Source: Paracyclopina nana (Eukaryota > Arthropoda > Copepoda > Cyclopoida > Cyclopettidae). From it: a DNA stretch of 64,000 nt. Shown here piece by piece: positions 29,929-42,000 of the stretch. A program made the translations under genes and the position numbers. Under the pieces are notes generated by a model, which saw only the letters and a program-made list of their open reading frames with translations, made no database searches and was not told where the DNA came from. Positions within the stretch are counted from its first letter, which is position 1. Each line of letters begins with the position of its first letter. The stretch covers positions 67,001-131,000 of the forward strand of contig JAGUCH010000008.1 in the NCBI GenBank assembly GCA_019096065.1, read 5' to 3'.

Positions 29929-32900
29929 ATGTTTTACGCGCATTTCGTGCTCGCGAAAAAGGGGCCTTTGGCCCGAATTTGGCTGGCTGCACACTGGGAC
30001 AAGAAGCTGACCAAAGCCCACGTCTTCGAGACCAACATTGAAAAGTCTGTGGAGGGCATTTTGCAGCCCAAAGTGAAAATGGCGCTGAGGACTTCGGGCC
30101 ATTTGCTCCTGGGCGTGGTGAGAATTTACTCGAGAAAGGCCAAATATTTGCTGGCTGACTGCAATGAGGCCTTCGTCAAAATCAAAATGGCCTTTCGCCC
30201 CGGAATGGTGGACTTACCGGAGGAGAACCGGGAGGCGGCTGTCAATGCCATCACCCTGCCCGAGGTCTTCCAGGACTTTGACACGGCCATGCCAAGCCTC
30301 GATGATGTCGATCTTCACTCCCAATTCACCATGAACCAGAGTCGAGCCGACGAAATCACCATGCGAGAAGACTACGGCAACATCAACCTCGAGTCCGCGG
30401 GTAAACATCTCACTTTCAGTCTCCAGGACTGAATGCCAATCCGGATTGAGGAGATCGAGGATCATTAATTGTGGATTCGACTTGGAAGCGTTGTCGTGGC
30501 TTTAAACCTTTTTAATATCTAGTTAATGTCGAATGTCAAAGTTGACGTCTTGATCAAACCTTGTGGGGAATTTGTTAAATTAGTCATTTAGGACTCTAAA
30601 AGCTTGTTGTCCAAATGTGCACTTGTGGCCAATTTTGTGTTTGATTCTAGACCTTTAGCCTCTTTTAATCAAATAGTCAAACCTATTTCATTATCTAATT
30701 GAAAGTAGACATCTAATTTGATCTAATGTTTATGCTGATCAAAAAGGTTTGAACTATTATTTTATGTACTTGATTAGGTCAAACAGAGCTGAGTTAGAAG
30801 TAGTTTTCCCAAATGGGAAGAAGCGCCAAGCGAGGATCTTTGAATTAACAAATTCTTGGTGAGGTTTTCCAAAGTCAATATGCATTTCAGGTCAAATTTA
30901 CTAGATTTGATGAATTGCCATATCAACGTCTCCAAGTAGAAGCCAGGTTTAATGAGACGTGATCTTCGTCCATGAAGTTGGCAGTCAGTTGAATGAACTG
31001 AAATGAAGTGTGTTTCATCATAATCAATATTTATGTCTTGTATTATTTTCAGCGGATGACGACTTTGGTGATATGCCAATGGACGAGTCCAACTCTGAGC
31101 TTCGTGGTGGCTCGATAGCAAGAGAAGCAAGTCTGTTCAATGATGACGAACCCTCGATTGAGCCCAGCACAAGTTCGAGGCAGCAGAAGTCCTTACAATT
31201 GGACGCTCCCATCCTTGATGACAACTTTGGCGATGGCGACTTTGGCGATTCTGGAGGCGGGGGTGGTGGGGGCGGTCTGTTTGATGAGCCAGCCATGCCC
31301 GAGGTGTCTGGACCGCCCATGCCAGAGCCCGGAGGATCATTCCGGAGAAACTCAATGTCTGACGATGATGGGTACGATGCAGGCGCAGGCATGCCCAGTC
31401 CGGGGGGGATGTCGTCGCCTGGCAACAGTCGGCCAGCCACACCCACTTCAGACCCTGTCATGCCAGCCCCACCCACCCCAAACCGAAGCATGCTTCCGCC
31501 CCTTCCGCAAGAACAAACCACATTGCTACACAACGAAGAAGAGAGTTTCGCATTGGCGCCCGTCGACGCATCTGCCCTTCGGGGGACAGTTCGAACAAAG
31601 CGAAAGCGTAAACTGATTGTCGATGAAGTCAAGGCGATTGCAGGCGAAGAGATGAAGGCGCAATTATCAGACACCGCTGATATTGTCACGACACTGGACC
31701 TTGCCCCGCCGACAAAACGTCTGATGCATTGGAAGGAGACGGGGGGAGTCGAGAAGTTGTTCGCACTTCCTGGCAAGACGCTGCATTCGCAAGCCCTCTT
31801 TGACCTCTACCAAGCTCACCTTGTGAGCCAGCAGTCAGAAAATGAGTTCTTTGGCCTCCTGGGAGACTCTGAGGCGGATACCATCCAACTGGAGAATGTT
31901 GCCGGTATCTACGGATTGGACGACGAGCCCAAGACGCCAGGACCAAAGAAGCCGGGTAGGAAGCGGAAAGAAGTAGCGATTCCGGATGACATGGCCTCAG
32001 TTGTCAGTCCGGTCAAAAGGTCATCGAGGCTGGCGGATCAGCAGAAAGAAAACGTCCCACCAATCGAAGAAGATCATCATCAACAATCGTTGGCGATGAC
32101 GACTCCTGGAGAAACGCCAACAGTTCAACCCGACATCTTCAGCCAAGCAAACACAACCACAGCAACAAATGCATCAGGGACGGAAATGGAGAACATGGGC
32201 TATGACCAGCACAGTACACCTCATATGGCCAACTTGGGCTGGGACCAGGGTGCACCTACTCCTGGAGGGCCTGCCTCAATGGGCGCACCTACACCTTACA
32301 GGTGAGACATCTCCAAAACTTTCAGATCTTATTTAAAGTTTCTAGCTTAGAATTCAAGTCATAGATGTTTCATTGTCAGCTCATATTCACTGTTGATAAC
32401 TGAATTTGAATGCTCAAGAATCATTAAATTATGTGTTCTTTTGGCAGAGTTGCATCAATGAAAAATTAGTTGAACTTTTACTTTATTAACAATTTCTCAT
32501 TCGCTTATCAATTAACATTTGTCGTTACATCTTTGTAGGAATCTGATGTTTTCAGTTCAAGTAATTATGAGTATTGCAAACAGAATTTTAAATCTTGTAA
32601 ATTCATTCAGCTCAACAAAAATTATGATTAAATGATGTACGCTTTATTATTTATCATTTGAACATTGAATGTGTCAATCATTAACAAGTCGTAACATGTT
32701 ACTTTTGTGATACGATCACTTTCAAGCCAAATTGAATCAAGATTATCAGGTCTCAGTACGATGAATTGACAAAATATATAATGTCATTTTCAGGGACGAC
32801 GATTATTACAATCCAACATCGGTGGCCTCGATAAGGGCGGCTGAGGAGGAGCAAATGCAGGATGGTGAGACCATTGAAGAGTTTGAAGACCGAGTACTGA

Positions 32901-33127
32901 ACAAGCGTGCTGGCCACTTGAACAAAATCCTCCAGTCGAAGTTCGAGGACAGCATGACTTTGCATTTTTCGGAGCTGACGCGAAGGAACATTCGAAAGCA
33001 GGTGGCTCAAAAGTTCTACTCAATGTTGGTGTTACAAAAGGCCATGGCAGTGAACATTGACCAGGGCGAATCCTATGGCCCAATCATGCTCACCAAAGGA
33101 CCCAAATTTGACACTGCGGTGATTTAA
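29929..33127 (+). CDS. RAD21: RAD21 cohesin kleisin subunit
   Basis: The kleisin that closes the cohesin ring between SMC1 and SMC3, holding sister chromatids and shaping chromatin loops. It is cut by separase at anaphase. Three exons: 29929-30400, 31053-32301, 32794-33127. All are in phase and give 684 aa (vertebrate RAD21 about 630). Exon 1 holds the N-terminal SMC3-binding domain ([20 protein letters not shown]..., about residues 1-110). Around residue 370 is the conserved SA/STAG-binding segment [19 protein letters not shown]. The last 110 residues, in exon 3, are the winged-helix SMC1-binding domain ([20 protein letters not shown]). The middle is acidic and low-complexity, with a run of glycines, and is longer than usual. 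The ATG matches the family start. AATAAA is at 33251. It is mitotic RAD21 rather than REC8, judging by the conserved ends. Confidence 0.95.
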
Positions 33128-33250
33128 CCCGTCTTTCATTTCAAATCACTGCTGCTGATCATCATTTATGTCTGTACAAATTCTGTTGTTCTACATTGCG
33201 TATTATCTACACCGCGTATCTATCATTGATGTGTTTACAAAACATAAGGA

Positions 33251-33256
33251 AATAAA
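33251..33256 (+). terminator. Polyadenylation signal of RAD21
   Basis: AATAAA 124 bp after the RAD21 stop. A repeat-family copy begins about 35 bp further on. Confidence 0.6.
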
Positions 33257-33289
33257 CCTCGATATTCATAAAATGAGCTTCCTATGAGC

Positions 33290-33830
33290 TTCGATTCATG
33301 ATGCAAAGTCATGTTTAATGGCGTCGGTTGTGCTGACGAAGAACTCTTTTATCAGGCTTTTTCATCAACCAAATGGCCTAATCCCGTCAACGTCACTAAT
33401 TAATGATGACCATGGTTTGTATTGAGATGCTTCATGGCGTTTTGATGCTTGAAGTCATGCATTGTCAAATCAGCTGATTGTTGCATTCTCGAAGAACTCT
33501 TTTATAAGGCTTTTTCATCAATCAAATGGCCTATTCTGGTCAACGTCATTAATTAACGATGACCATGGTTTGTATTGAGATGCTTCGTGGCGTTTTGATG
33601 CTTGAAGGCAGGCATTGTTAAATCAGCTGATTGTTTGAATTGCTACGGCTTTTTTTGCTAATAAATGGCCAAATCTCGTTACTGTAGTCAATTGACGCTG
33701 ACTGTTGAGATGGCGACCAGCGTTTTGATATTTAAAGGCTTGTGTTGTCGAAAACTGCTGACTTGTTATTTTCACTCTTGCATTTTGACGATATTTATTT
33801 TATACAGCGCCCTCTACCAAAGAGTGCAGC
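33290..33830 (-). repeat. CAGCTGTTTT/GCGCCATCT repeat family, copy 4 (reverse)
   Basis: Two well matched sub-units of about 190 bp (GAAGAACTCTTTTATCAGGC, CAAATGGCCTA, TTAATTAACGATGACC..., AATCAGCTGATTGTT) and a third, looser one; then CATTTTGACGATATTTATTT and the end CAGCGCCCTCTACC (33805-33818). It abuts the 3' end of RAD21. Confidence 0.8.
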
Positions 33831-33849
33831 GCCTTTGAGCCATGATTTG

Positions 33850-34600
33850 GCATGAATCAAAGCATTAGGTAATTTTGACGACATTAGAGAGGCTTTCAAA
33901 TGAAGAAGCTAAAATTAACAAGGTTTCTATGGAGATTTAAAGTGGTGCTCTCAAACATTTCACATTTTGTTACCTGCTTTTATAAGCTTTTTAATGAGGC
34001 CAGCTACTTTTGCTCTTGTAAAAGCAAAAAAATGACACATTAGGAAAAGTTATTTTTCTGCCAATTTGACTGTCTGAAAATGAAAAATAAATGTCATTTA
34101 TTTCATCAATATGTATAACACATTGCAAAATGAGATAAATACTAAGTAACCTTGTATTTCATTAGGAGAATTAAGATTAACAATATATAATTCTCATTAT
34201 ACAAAGTTCTTGGCTTTTTTTGCTTAAATGAACACACAAAAAACATAAATATTATGCATATAATATAAAATATAGTTCAAATTGCATTTTCCCGGCTTTT
34301 CTTTACATATTTCACAACTTCCATAAATTGGAACCAGAATGGCTTTTAAAGTACATAAATTAGAGCCATCTGGCTTTTTTTAAAGAGAAAATGAGGCTAT
34401 TATCCAAAATCGATCTGAATATTTTAAATTACAATTTAACTTGAATAAGGGAAACACCTATTACGATTTCTGGCTTTTTTGAGGGGCAAAAAAGGCTCTT
34501 TTAACAAATAAGTCTGGTAACGCTTTTATAGCTTGAATTATGGAAAGTATATAAGCTTTGTGGCACATTTGAGGGGAAAATTAGACAATTTTGGGAAATC
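33850..34600. other. AT-rich intergenic DNA, decayed repeat units
   Basis: Scattered TTCTGGCTTTTTTG-like segments look like diverged outliers of the array that follows. No gene is seen. Confidence 0.5.
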
Positions 34601-35709
34601 AATCTGGTTTTTTTTTTCATATTTCACTAATTCGGTAAAGGGGAACGCTTGGAGTTTATAAATAATATTTCTGGCACTTTTGAGGAAGAAATTAGATTAT
34701 GCATCTGGTATCGCTATTTAGCATTAACATATAACTTGTTTAAGTGGGACCAGAATGGCATGCTACTTTTAAAAAAGAAGTATTTTCCGGTTCTTTTAAG
34801 GGAGAAATTAGACTATTTTGGGGAAATCCATCTGGTAGCACTTTTTTGCACAATTGATCTAATTCTTTGAAGGGGAACATGAATTGGTGTAAAGGCAACC
34901 AGAATGGCTTTTTGTGTACACAAATCATCAATTTCTGGCATTTTTGAAGCTTAAGCGAGACTCTTCAGGGGAAATCCATCTGGTAACTCTTTTTTTACAA
35001 AACTCGTTTAAGGGCAACCAGAGTGGCTTTTTGTGTACACAAAACACAATTTTCTGGCATTTTTGAAGCTGAACTGAGACTCTTCTAGGGAAATCCATCA
35101 GGTAGCACTTTTTTACATAACTCGTTAAAGGGCTACCTGAGTGGCTTTTTGTGTACACAAAATACAATTTCCTGGCATTTTTGAAGCTGATCTGAGACTT
35201 TTTAGGGGGAATCCATCTGGTAGCACTTTTTTACATAACTGGTTTAAGGGCAACCAGAGTGGCATTTTGTGTACACAAAACACAGATTTCTGGCATTTTT
35301 GAAGCTGAACTGAGACTCTTCTGAGAAATCCATCTGGTAGCACTTATTTGCATAACTGGTTTAAGGGCAACCAGAGTGGCTTTTTGTGTACACAAATACA
35401 ATTTTCTGGCATTTTTTTAGGTGTTGTGACTCTTCTGGGAAATCCATCTGGTAGCACTTATGTACATAACTTGTTTAAGGGCAACCAGAGTGCCTTTTTG
35501 TGTACACAAAATACAATTGTCTTTCATTTTTAAGCTGAAGTGAGACTCTTATGGGGGAATCCATCTGGTAGCTCTTTTTACATAACTCGTTAAAGGGCAA
35601 CCAGAGTGGCTTTTTGTGTACACAAAACACAATTTTCTGGCATTTTTGAAGCTGATCTGAGACTTTTTAGGGGGAATTCATCTGGTAGCGCTGCGTGAAA
35701 TGGCTTTTT
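34600..35709. repeat. 118-bp tandem array abutting the SLC16-like stop codon
   Basis: GTGGCTTTTTGTGTACACAA recurs near 34905, 35024, 35142, 35260, 35378, 35490 and 35608, a period of about 118 bp, with TTCTGGCATTTTTGAAGCTG and AATCCATCTGGTAGCAC between copies. Units before 34900 are diverged. The last, truncated unit runs to within a few bases of the stop codon (35710-35712) of the minus-strand transporter gene, so the array forms its 3' UTR or flank. Confidence 0.92.
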
Positions 35710-38419
35710 TCATATCACCACAGTAACATTGTGGGCATCTTCCTCCATCTTTGACAGGTTAATCTCTTGATTGCTTTCGCTTCGTCTCCCCTCCTCATCA
35801 ATTGGAGTGATTTCTCCTCCTCCATTTGGAGCATTATTACCAGATAATTCCCTCTGGTCTTCTTCTTCTTCAGTCTGTTCCAATTTCAGGAAGAGGATGC
35901 AGAAAATGGGGAAGCTGGCAGTGATCAAAATGCAGCCAAAAAGAGCCATCAATTGGCCGTAATCTTGCTTCCCCGACTCCTCTTGTGTGTACATGAGGGT
36001 GACAAAAGTGGCGATAAACTGAGCAATTCCGGTGACAAACAGAGAGTGCGAGTAAATAACTCTGAACTCCTTGTGAGTCTGCGTCTCGGATTTGATCACC
36101 GAGTTCCACAAGCCAATGAAACAGCTGAAAAATGTTGGGGGAAAAATTAGCTGGATTTTGGGGGTGAGCCGCGCCCGCCCTCATAACACTACAAATAGGC
36201 CACAGCAAAGTACTTTTTTTGGTTAAAGTTCGTTGGATGTATAACTGATATCTCAGCCTTATTTAAAGCAATCTTTTGAGGCTGATCTGCACGGAATAGG
36301 GTAAAACTGTGATATTTGTTGCACCAATTTTGACGGGTGAGCCGCGCCCGCCCTCACAACGCTAAAGAGAGTCGTGCAGCCAAGTTAATCAATTTTTTTA
36401 GTTTAGCAAGTTGGACACAAAATTGCAGATTCAGCCTTTTGTACAGCTATCTTTTGAGGCTGATTTGAATGAAATAGGGCCAAAGAATGAGAGTTACTTT
36501 TCAAAAAATATAGATGATCAAGGCGATTCTTTTGAAAAGTACGATGGATTTTAAAGTGCCTGCTCAGTTTTCTGTCATCTATCCATTGTGGCTGATCTAT
36601 GAGAATTGAATGTAAGCTTGGCACAAATTTTGCACAAAAGGCAGAAATTATGCAAGGTTCGCAGATTCATTGAGAGATCTCAAAGCATGTGAGAAAGCTT
36701 ATGTGAAGCTTGGCAAGTGTTTGATTACCTTGAGAAGAGTCCCATGAGTGTCACAAGTGTCACCACTTGAGCATCGGTCCTTGCATACTGGAACACAGTC
36801 ATGCACACCCCGGTTCCAATCACCCCGACAATGTAAATAATGTGCCTCACAAACCGGTTACGCCTGTGCAACCGGTCAGCAATGGCTGTGAATCCAATCC
36901 TGCCCACCAAATCAGCTGTTTGCATGCCCATGAGCACAAAGGCAATGTGGGTGTCAGAGTAGCCCATGTTTCCATGGAGTCCGACATTCAAAAATGTCGT
37001 CAAATTCAAGAAGCCAATGGCATTGCAGCATTGGGAAATGCACAGCAAATAGTACACAGGATTGGCAAACATTTTGGCATCCCACAGCTCTTGCATGTAG
37101 GTTTCACCTGGAACAAAAAAAGTCACGTCAAATGATTGCTCATATAGGGGGCGGGCACTTTGGCTCACCCCCAATATTCAGTGCTTACTTGTTTTGGTGG
37201 CCGAGCTGACTTCTTCATCTGCGTATTCGGAGATGTATCGCTGTGGCACCAAGTACAGCAGGGTGAACGAGCCAAGGAGAATGGCCATGCCAATGGACAG
37301 ATAGAAGAGTGAGTCAGCATAATGCAGCTCCTTGAAGGAATAGCCCATGAGGCCGAACACAAACATGGCTCCAATCGTGTTTCCCGCCAAACTGAGTCCG
37401 TTGGCGAAGGCATTTTTGCTGGCATGAACCAACAAATTGAGCATTTGGACTCCAGTGTGGAAGTGGAGGGCGCAGCCAATGCCAATCAGGCCTCCATACC
37501 TAGGTTAGGATAATTTTGGGAAGATTCTAAAATTGTTGTTGGGGGCGGGCCTTCGCGCCCGCTCTTAACTACTTACAGTACTAGGAGTTTGGCCACCAAA
37601 TCCGGATTGTCGTCTGGTAGAAACGACATGCAGAGAAAGGACAAGCAAGTGAGTATGATGGCCGAGACGAGAGTCCAGAAGTAGGACCATTTCCGCACAA
37701 TCAGTGGGACAAAGATGGCTGCAAAAGAGAGAAATCAGGCGTAGTTGTCCACCTTGGCGAGAGTTGGGTGCGGGCACTTACAAAAACAGTTGAAAAAGAG
37801 GTGCATTGTGGCTGGAAAAACGACTGCCATGATGGGTAGGATGCCCGAGACATGATCCATGATGGCTTTGAAGATGAAACCGACGGCTTTCATGACTCCT
37901 TTGACGACGACGTTGGAGCAAAATCCGGCGATGGTCACCATGTGGTCCACTTGGCGCCTGTTTTGGGCCATGACATCCATGCAGGGGATGCAGGTGAATG
38001 TCAGACTGATGCAATCCTTGCAAACTGAAGCACTTGTCATTGGTTCCCTCCCACCAAGATCCAAAGTTGTTTTGCCTTAATAAAAAACGCCATATTTAAA
38101 AAAAATTCAATTGCTAGGGTAGTCAATAACTGTTTTTTGAATTTTAATTGAAAGCAATTTCAGTGGCACATTATGTTTAAAAATCCCCACAAACCTATTC
38201 ATGACTTTTTGAGAGCTTTTCAATGTTGGGGAGCCTTAAGGCAAAAAGGAGCTTTGATCACGGTTTATCCTTTTTGAATTAGCGCGCCCCCATACTGCAA
38301 AGATCTCAAAAATGCACAATTTGTTATGTGGGGATAAGTTTTTAATATTTATAAATGAAATTAAGAAATAATTCACCATTTTCCACACTCTCTTCATTGA
38401 TTGTGGTGATTTTCTCCAT
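35710..38419 (-). CDS. SLC16/monocarboxylate-transporter-like major facilitator carrier
   Basis: A membrane carrier of the major facilitator superfamily. Six exons (minus strand): 38377-38419, 37782-38075, 37577-37718, 37189-37499, 36729-37107, 35710-36124. All are in phase and give 527 aa with about 12 hydrophobic segments. The first half ends with an acidic loop (YISEYADEEVSSATKTSE), the usual MFS central loop, followed by MFANPVYYLLCISQCCNAIG, which fits the start of the second half in SLC16-type carriers. GGLIGIGCALHFHTG and GLSLAGNTIGAM are glycine-rich helices of the same style. The C-terminus is a long acidic cytosolic tail. The substrate cannot be told. The family is assigned from general resemblance, so another MFS branch is possible. 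Several introns are very short (63-81 nt) and carry GC-rich hairpins. The ATG chosen keeps phase with exon 2; an overlapping ATG upstream is in another frame. Confidence 0.8.
36158..36358. repeat. Two GC hairpin elements in one SLC16-like intron
   Basis: GGTGAGCCGCGCCCGCCCTCA occurs almost unchanged, less one base at its end, at about 36163-36182 and 36336-36355, within intron 36125-36728. A reverse version (GGGGCGGGCACTTTGGCTCA) is in the 81-nt intron 37108-37188, and a hairpin version (GGGGGCGGGCCTTCGCGCCC) in the 77-nt intron 37500-37576. Confidence 0.75.
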
Positions 38420-38489
38420 GTTGTTCCCTGTTCTGTTGCCAACTGAAGTTTGACACCAAGTGCAGGTGACCGGGCTGCTTGACCTGCGG

Positions 38490-38524
38490 AGCGCGCGCGC
38501 CTTTAAATATCGCGCGCGCGCGCT
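38490..38524 (-). promoter_or_regulatory. Putative core promoter: TATA-like core between CG repeats
   Basis: AGCGCGCGCGC arms flank CTTTAAATAT (ATATTTAAAG on the minus strand) at 38501-38510, about 85 bp upstream of the SLC16-like ATG. The alternating CG runs are self-complementary and Z-DNA-prone. The TATA-like core sits at a reasonable distance for a short 5' UTR. The role is inferred from position. Confidence 0.4.
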
Positions 38525-38539
38525 AAACGGTCAACAAAC

Positions 38540-39090
38540 TGAGTAGCAACAGGAGAAATCCAGTTAGCTTGGCTTGGGAATCAAGGAAAAGCAGCCAAAT
38601 TTGTTTGGGTCATTTAGTATGACCAGTATGCCTCTCCAATTGTTGTTTATTTTTGGCTGGCCTCAAAATGGCGCTATTTTCTGCTCTGCAAACACACTCA
38701 AACTGACCTACTTTTTAGTCAGCTGTTGTTGCCCTTGGACATTTTTTAGAAAGGCAACATGGAATTTTCTCTTTTTTTCCCCTCTAAATAAAGTATACAG
38801 TCAAGTTCAATTAAATTTCACATGAAATTGGACATCTATTTTTCCTATTTGAAGTTATATGAAGTCATTTATTCATCATGTTTTGGAAGAAAAAAGGCAA
38901 AACATTCGCTGAAATCACAGATTTTTGGGCCTCATTCACGCTTCATTTCAGTATATAAATAGTTTTTATTGTTGGGAGGAGGGCGCGAAGCGCGCGCCCC
39001 CCACACTTAAATATGCACAGATGAGCATAAAAGGAATTTTTAAAGATTAACTTGAGCAATTAATCAGGCGCTAATTACTGGTGGTGTTTT
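38540..39090. other. Intergenic spacer between two minus-strand genes
   Basis: Between the SLC16-like start and the SDR 3' end. It contains a GC hairpin (GGAGGGCGCGAAGCGCGCGC, 38977-38996). AATAAA is present near 38785 on the plus strand. No gene is seen. Confidence 0.5.
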
Positions 39091-39099
39091 GTATAGTTT

Positions 39100-42000
39100 T
39101 CAAATCATGGTTGAAGCGGAGGAATTTGAGCTAAAAGATGCGCTGCGTCTCAGCGATTTGTTGTTGTGAATTCTCGAGTGCGCTAGCCCAGAAGAGATGA
39201 CCACGCTCGGCAGCGACTTTTGGTACTTGCGCGCCGTCCAATTTTGCGCGACTTTTCGCGGCAGAATCGAGAAAAGGCGCATTTTGAGCTGAGAGTATGC
39301 GGAAGGTAGCAACAAATAGTGGTCATCTGGAGTCTGAAAAACGAAAAAAAATATGTAGATATTTTTTAATATTTTTAAACATTTTTCGAGTAGGGCTACT
39401 TTGGTCAGTAGGGCTTTTTCGAAGCCTTTGATGACATTTTTGGGCAAAACTGTGAGCGGTTTGATGCGTTTTCCCGTGATGCCCGTTTTTGCCACTCCAT
39501 TGTGGTAGGAAATGAAATAATCTTTGTATTCTTCCCTTGCTGAGTCGTTCATTTCTGACCACATCTCATTCATATTTCTGCAAAAAAAGAGTTCATTTGA
39601 TATGGTAAAGAAGTAGATATTTTCATCAAGTAGATTTTTTCCTAATTGACTTTAGAAAATTTGCAGATATTTTTCAAGGTACTTATAAATCGAAATTTTT
39701 CAAGATAGCTTCAAAAATAGGTATTTTTCACGCTCAAAATAGATGTTTTAGATGGATTTTGTCTAGATAGCTCAAAAGTAGGTATTTTTCAAGATAGCTC
39801 ATAAATAGACATTTTTTAGTAGATAGTATTTTCAAGATAGCTCAAAAAAAGATATTTTTCAAGATAGCTCAAAAATAAATAGTTTGCAAGATAGCTCAAA
39901 AATAGATATTTTTCAAGATACCTACAGAATAGATAATTTTCAAGGTACTTATAAATCGATATTTTTCGAAATAGCTTCAAAAAAAGGCATTTTTTGTAGG
40001 TATTTTTCACGCTCAAAAATGGATGTTTTAGATGGATATTGTCAAGATAGCTCAAAGGAGGTATTTTTCAAGATAGCTCAAAAAAGATATTTTTCAAGAT
40101 AGCTCAAAAATAAATAGTTTGCAAGATAGCTCCAAAATAGATATTTTTCAAGATACCTGCAAAATAGATATATCCAAAAATAGCTCATAAATAGATTTTT
40201 GTATTAGATATTTTCAAAAGCCATTGAAAAAGGTATGAAATAGATATTTTTAATATAGTTAAAAATATATATTTTAAGATAGTTAAAAATAGATATTTTA
40301 AGATAGTTAAAAATATATATTTTTAGGATAGTAAAAAATAGATATTTTTAACTAAGATAGTTCAAAAATAGTTAATAATAGTAAATACTTATGGTGGCTG
40401 TCTAAAAGGTGGGTGGCTTTGCTGAAATCCCCGGGCTGAACTGTGACGACCGAGAGTCCGAATTTGCTGAGTTCGTGTCTCAGCACTGAGCTGACTGCTT
40501 CTATTGCATGTTTGGTTGCACAATACGTGGACAATCCTGGATATCCGTATAATCCGGCCACGCTACTCACATTGATGATTCGGGCTGCAAAGAAAAAAAT
40601 AGAGACTGATCCATGGAAAACTCTACTAAATTAAATAATAGAAACTAAGTGAAAATGTAATGTTAAAAGACCAAATCACTACAAAAAGTAAAGAGTTTAA
40701 AAAAAAGAGTCTGATTCATTAAAACGAAATCACTACCAAAAGCAAACAGTTTTAAAAAGAGTCTGATTCAATAAAAAATACAAGTTAAAAAAGTGTAGTG
40801 ATTTATTAAAAATAAAGTATCTTTTAAATCGAGGCTAATTCATAAAAACCAAATTACTTTAAAAGAGTCTCATTCGAAAAAGTAAAGCGGTTTTTTTTTA
40901 AAAAAAAAAGAGTCTGATTCATTAAAACCAAATCACTATGAAAAGTAAACAGTTTTAAAAGTGTCTGATTCAATAAAGAAAAGCGGTTTAAAAAAAAGAG
41001 TCTGATTAAAAAAGCATTTTTAAATAGAGTCTGATTCAATTTAAAAAGTAAAATATTTTGTAATAGTCTGATTCATAAAAAGTTAAGTTTTTTAACAGAG
41101 TCTGATTTAATAAAAAGTAAATTACTTTAAAAAGAGTCTGATTCTTAAAAAGTAAAGTATCTTTTAAATAGAGTCTTAATACTCAATAAAAAGTAAAGTA
41201 TTTTTAATAGAGTGTGATTTAATAAAAAGTAAATTACTTTAAAAAGAGTCTGATTCTTAAAAAGTAAAGTATCTTTTAAATAGAGTCTGATTCAATAAAA
41301 AGCAAAGTATATTTTTAAGTAGAGTCTGATCCATTCAACAAACCAAATTACTCTAAAAAGAGTCTAATACAAATTAGTATTTTTAAAAAGTGTCCAATAA
41401 AAAAACCGCAATTTTAGCTTTATAAAAAAATAACTATATAGAGTCTGATTCATTAAAAGTAAATTACTTTAAAAAGAGTCTGATATTCAATAAAAAGTAA
41501 AGTATAGGCTGCATATGAAATCCAGTTCACTTTTTTGCGGATCACACTCTATTTGATAGATAAAATGGGAGTTTTCTTACCGTGTTCAGCCGATTTGAGG
41601 AGCGGCAAAAACAATTTTGTGACTCTGAGCGTGCCCAAAACATTGACGTGGATTTGCCGCTCAATTTGAGCCCAAGTTTGCCAGTCAAATTCGCCACAAA
41701 CGCAAACTCCAGCATTGTTGATCAGTGCAAATAATCCTGCAAAAATGTAGAAGAAATTAATTGATTGAAATAGTCAACAAAACCTTCTTTTTTAGCAAAA
41801 GTTGGCCAATGGCTTGAAATCAATAAGGAAATCATGGCATACTTTCAAATTATTATCCGGAGAAGGATTCGAACGCCCGACCTCTCGCGTCAGAGTGTGG
41901 TAGCCTACCAGTTGCGCCATCAAACAAATTTTTGATTTTTTATTTATAAAAATTACTTCTCATGCCAAGATTCTTTAATTGAGCTTTTTGAATTAATTTT

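Noticed and set aside
29594-29992. Open frames on both strands across the RAD21 promoter
   Set aside because: GC-rich DNA has few stops. Arg/Ala-rich translations have no motif, and the real RAD21 start overlaps.
41855-41927. Functional tRNA gene
   Set aside because: The anticodon arm is irregular, the stems mispair, and the same 170-bp unit with a non-tRNA tail is found at 43372-43550. A SINE-like element is the better reading.
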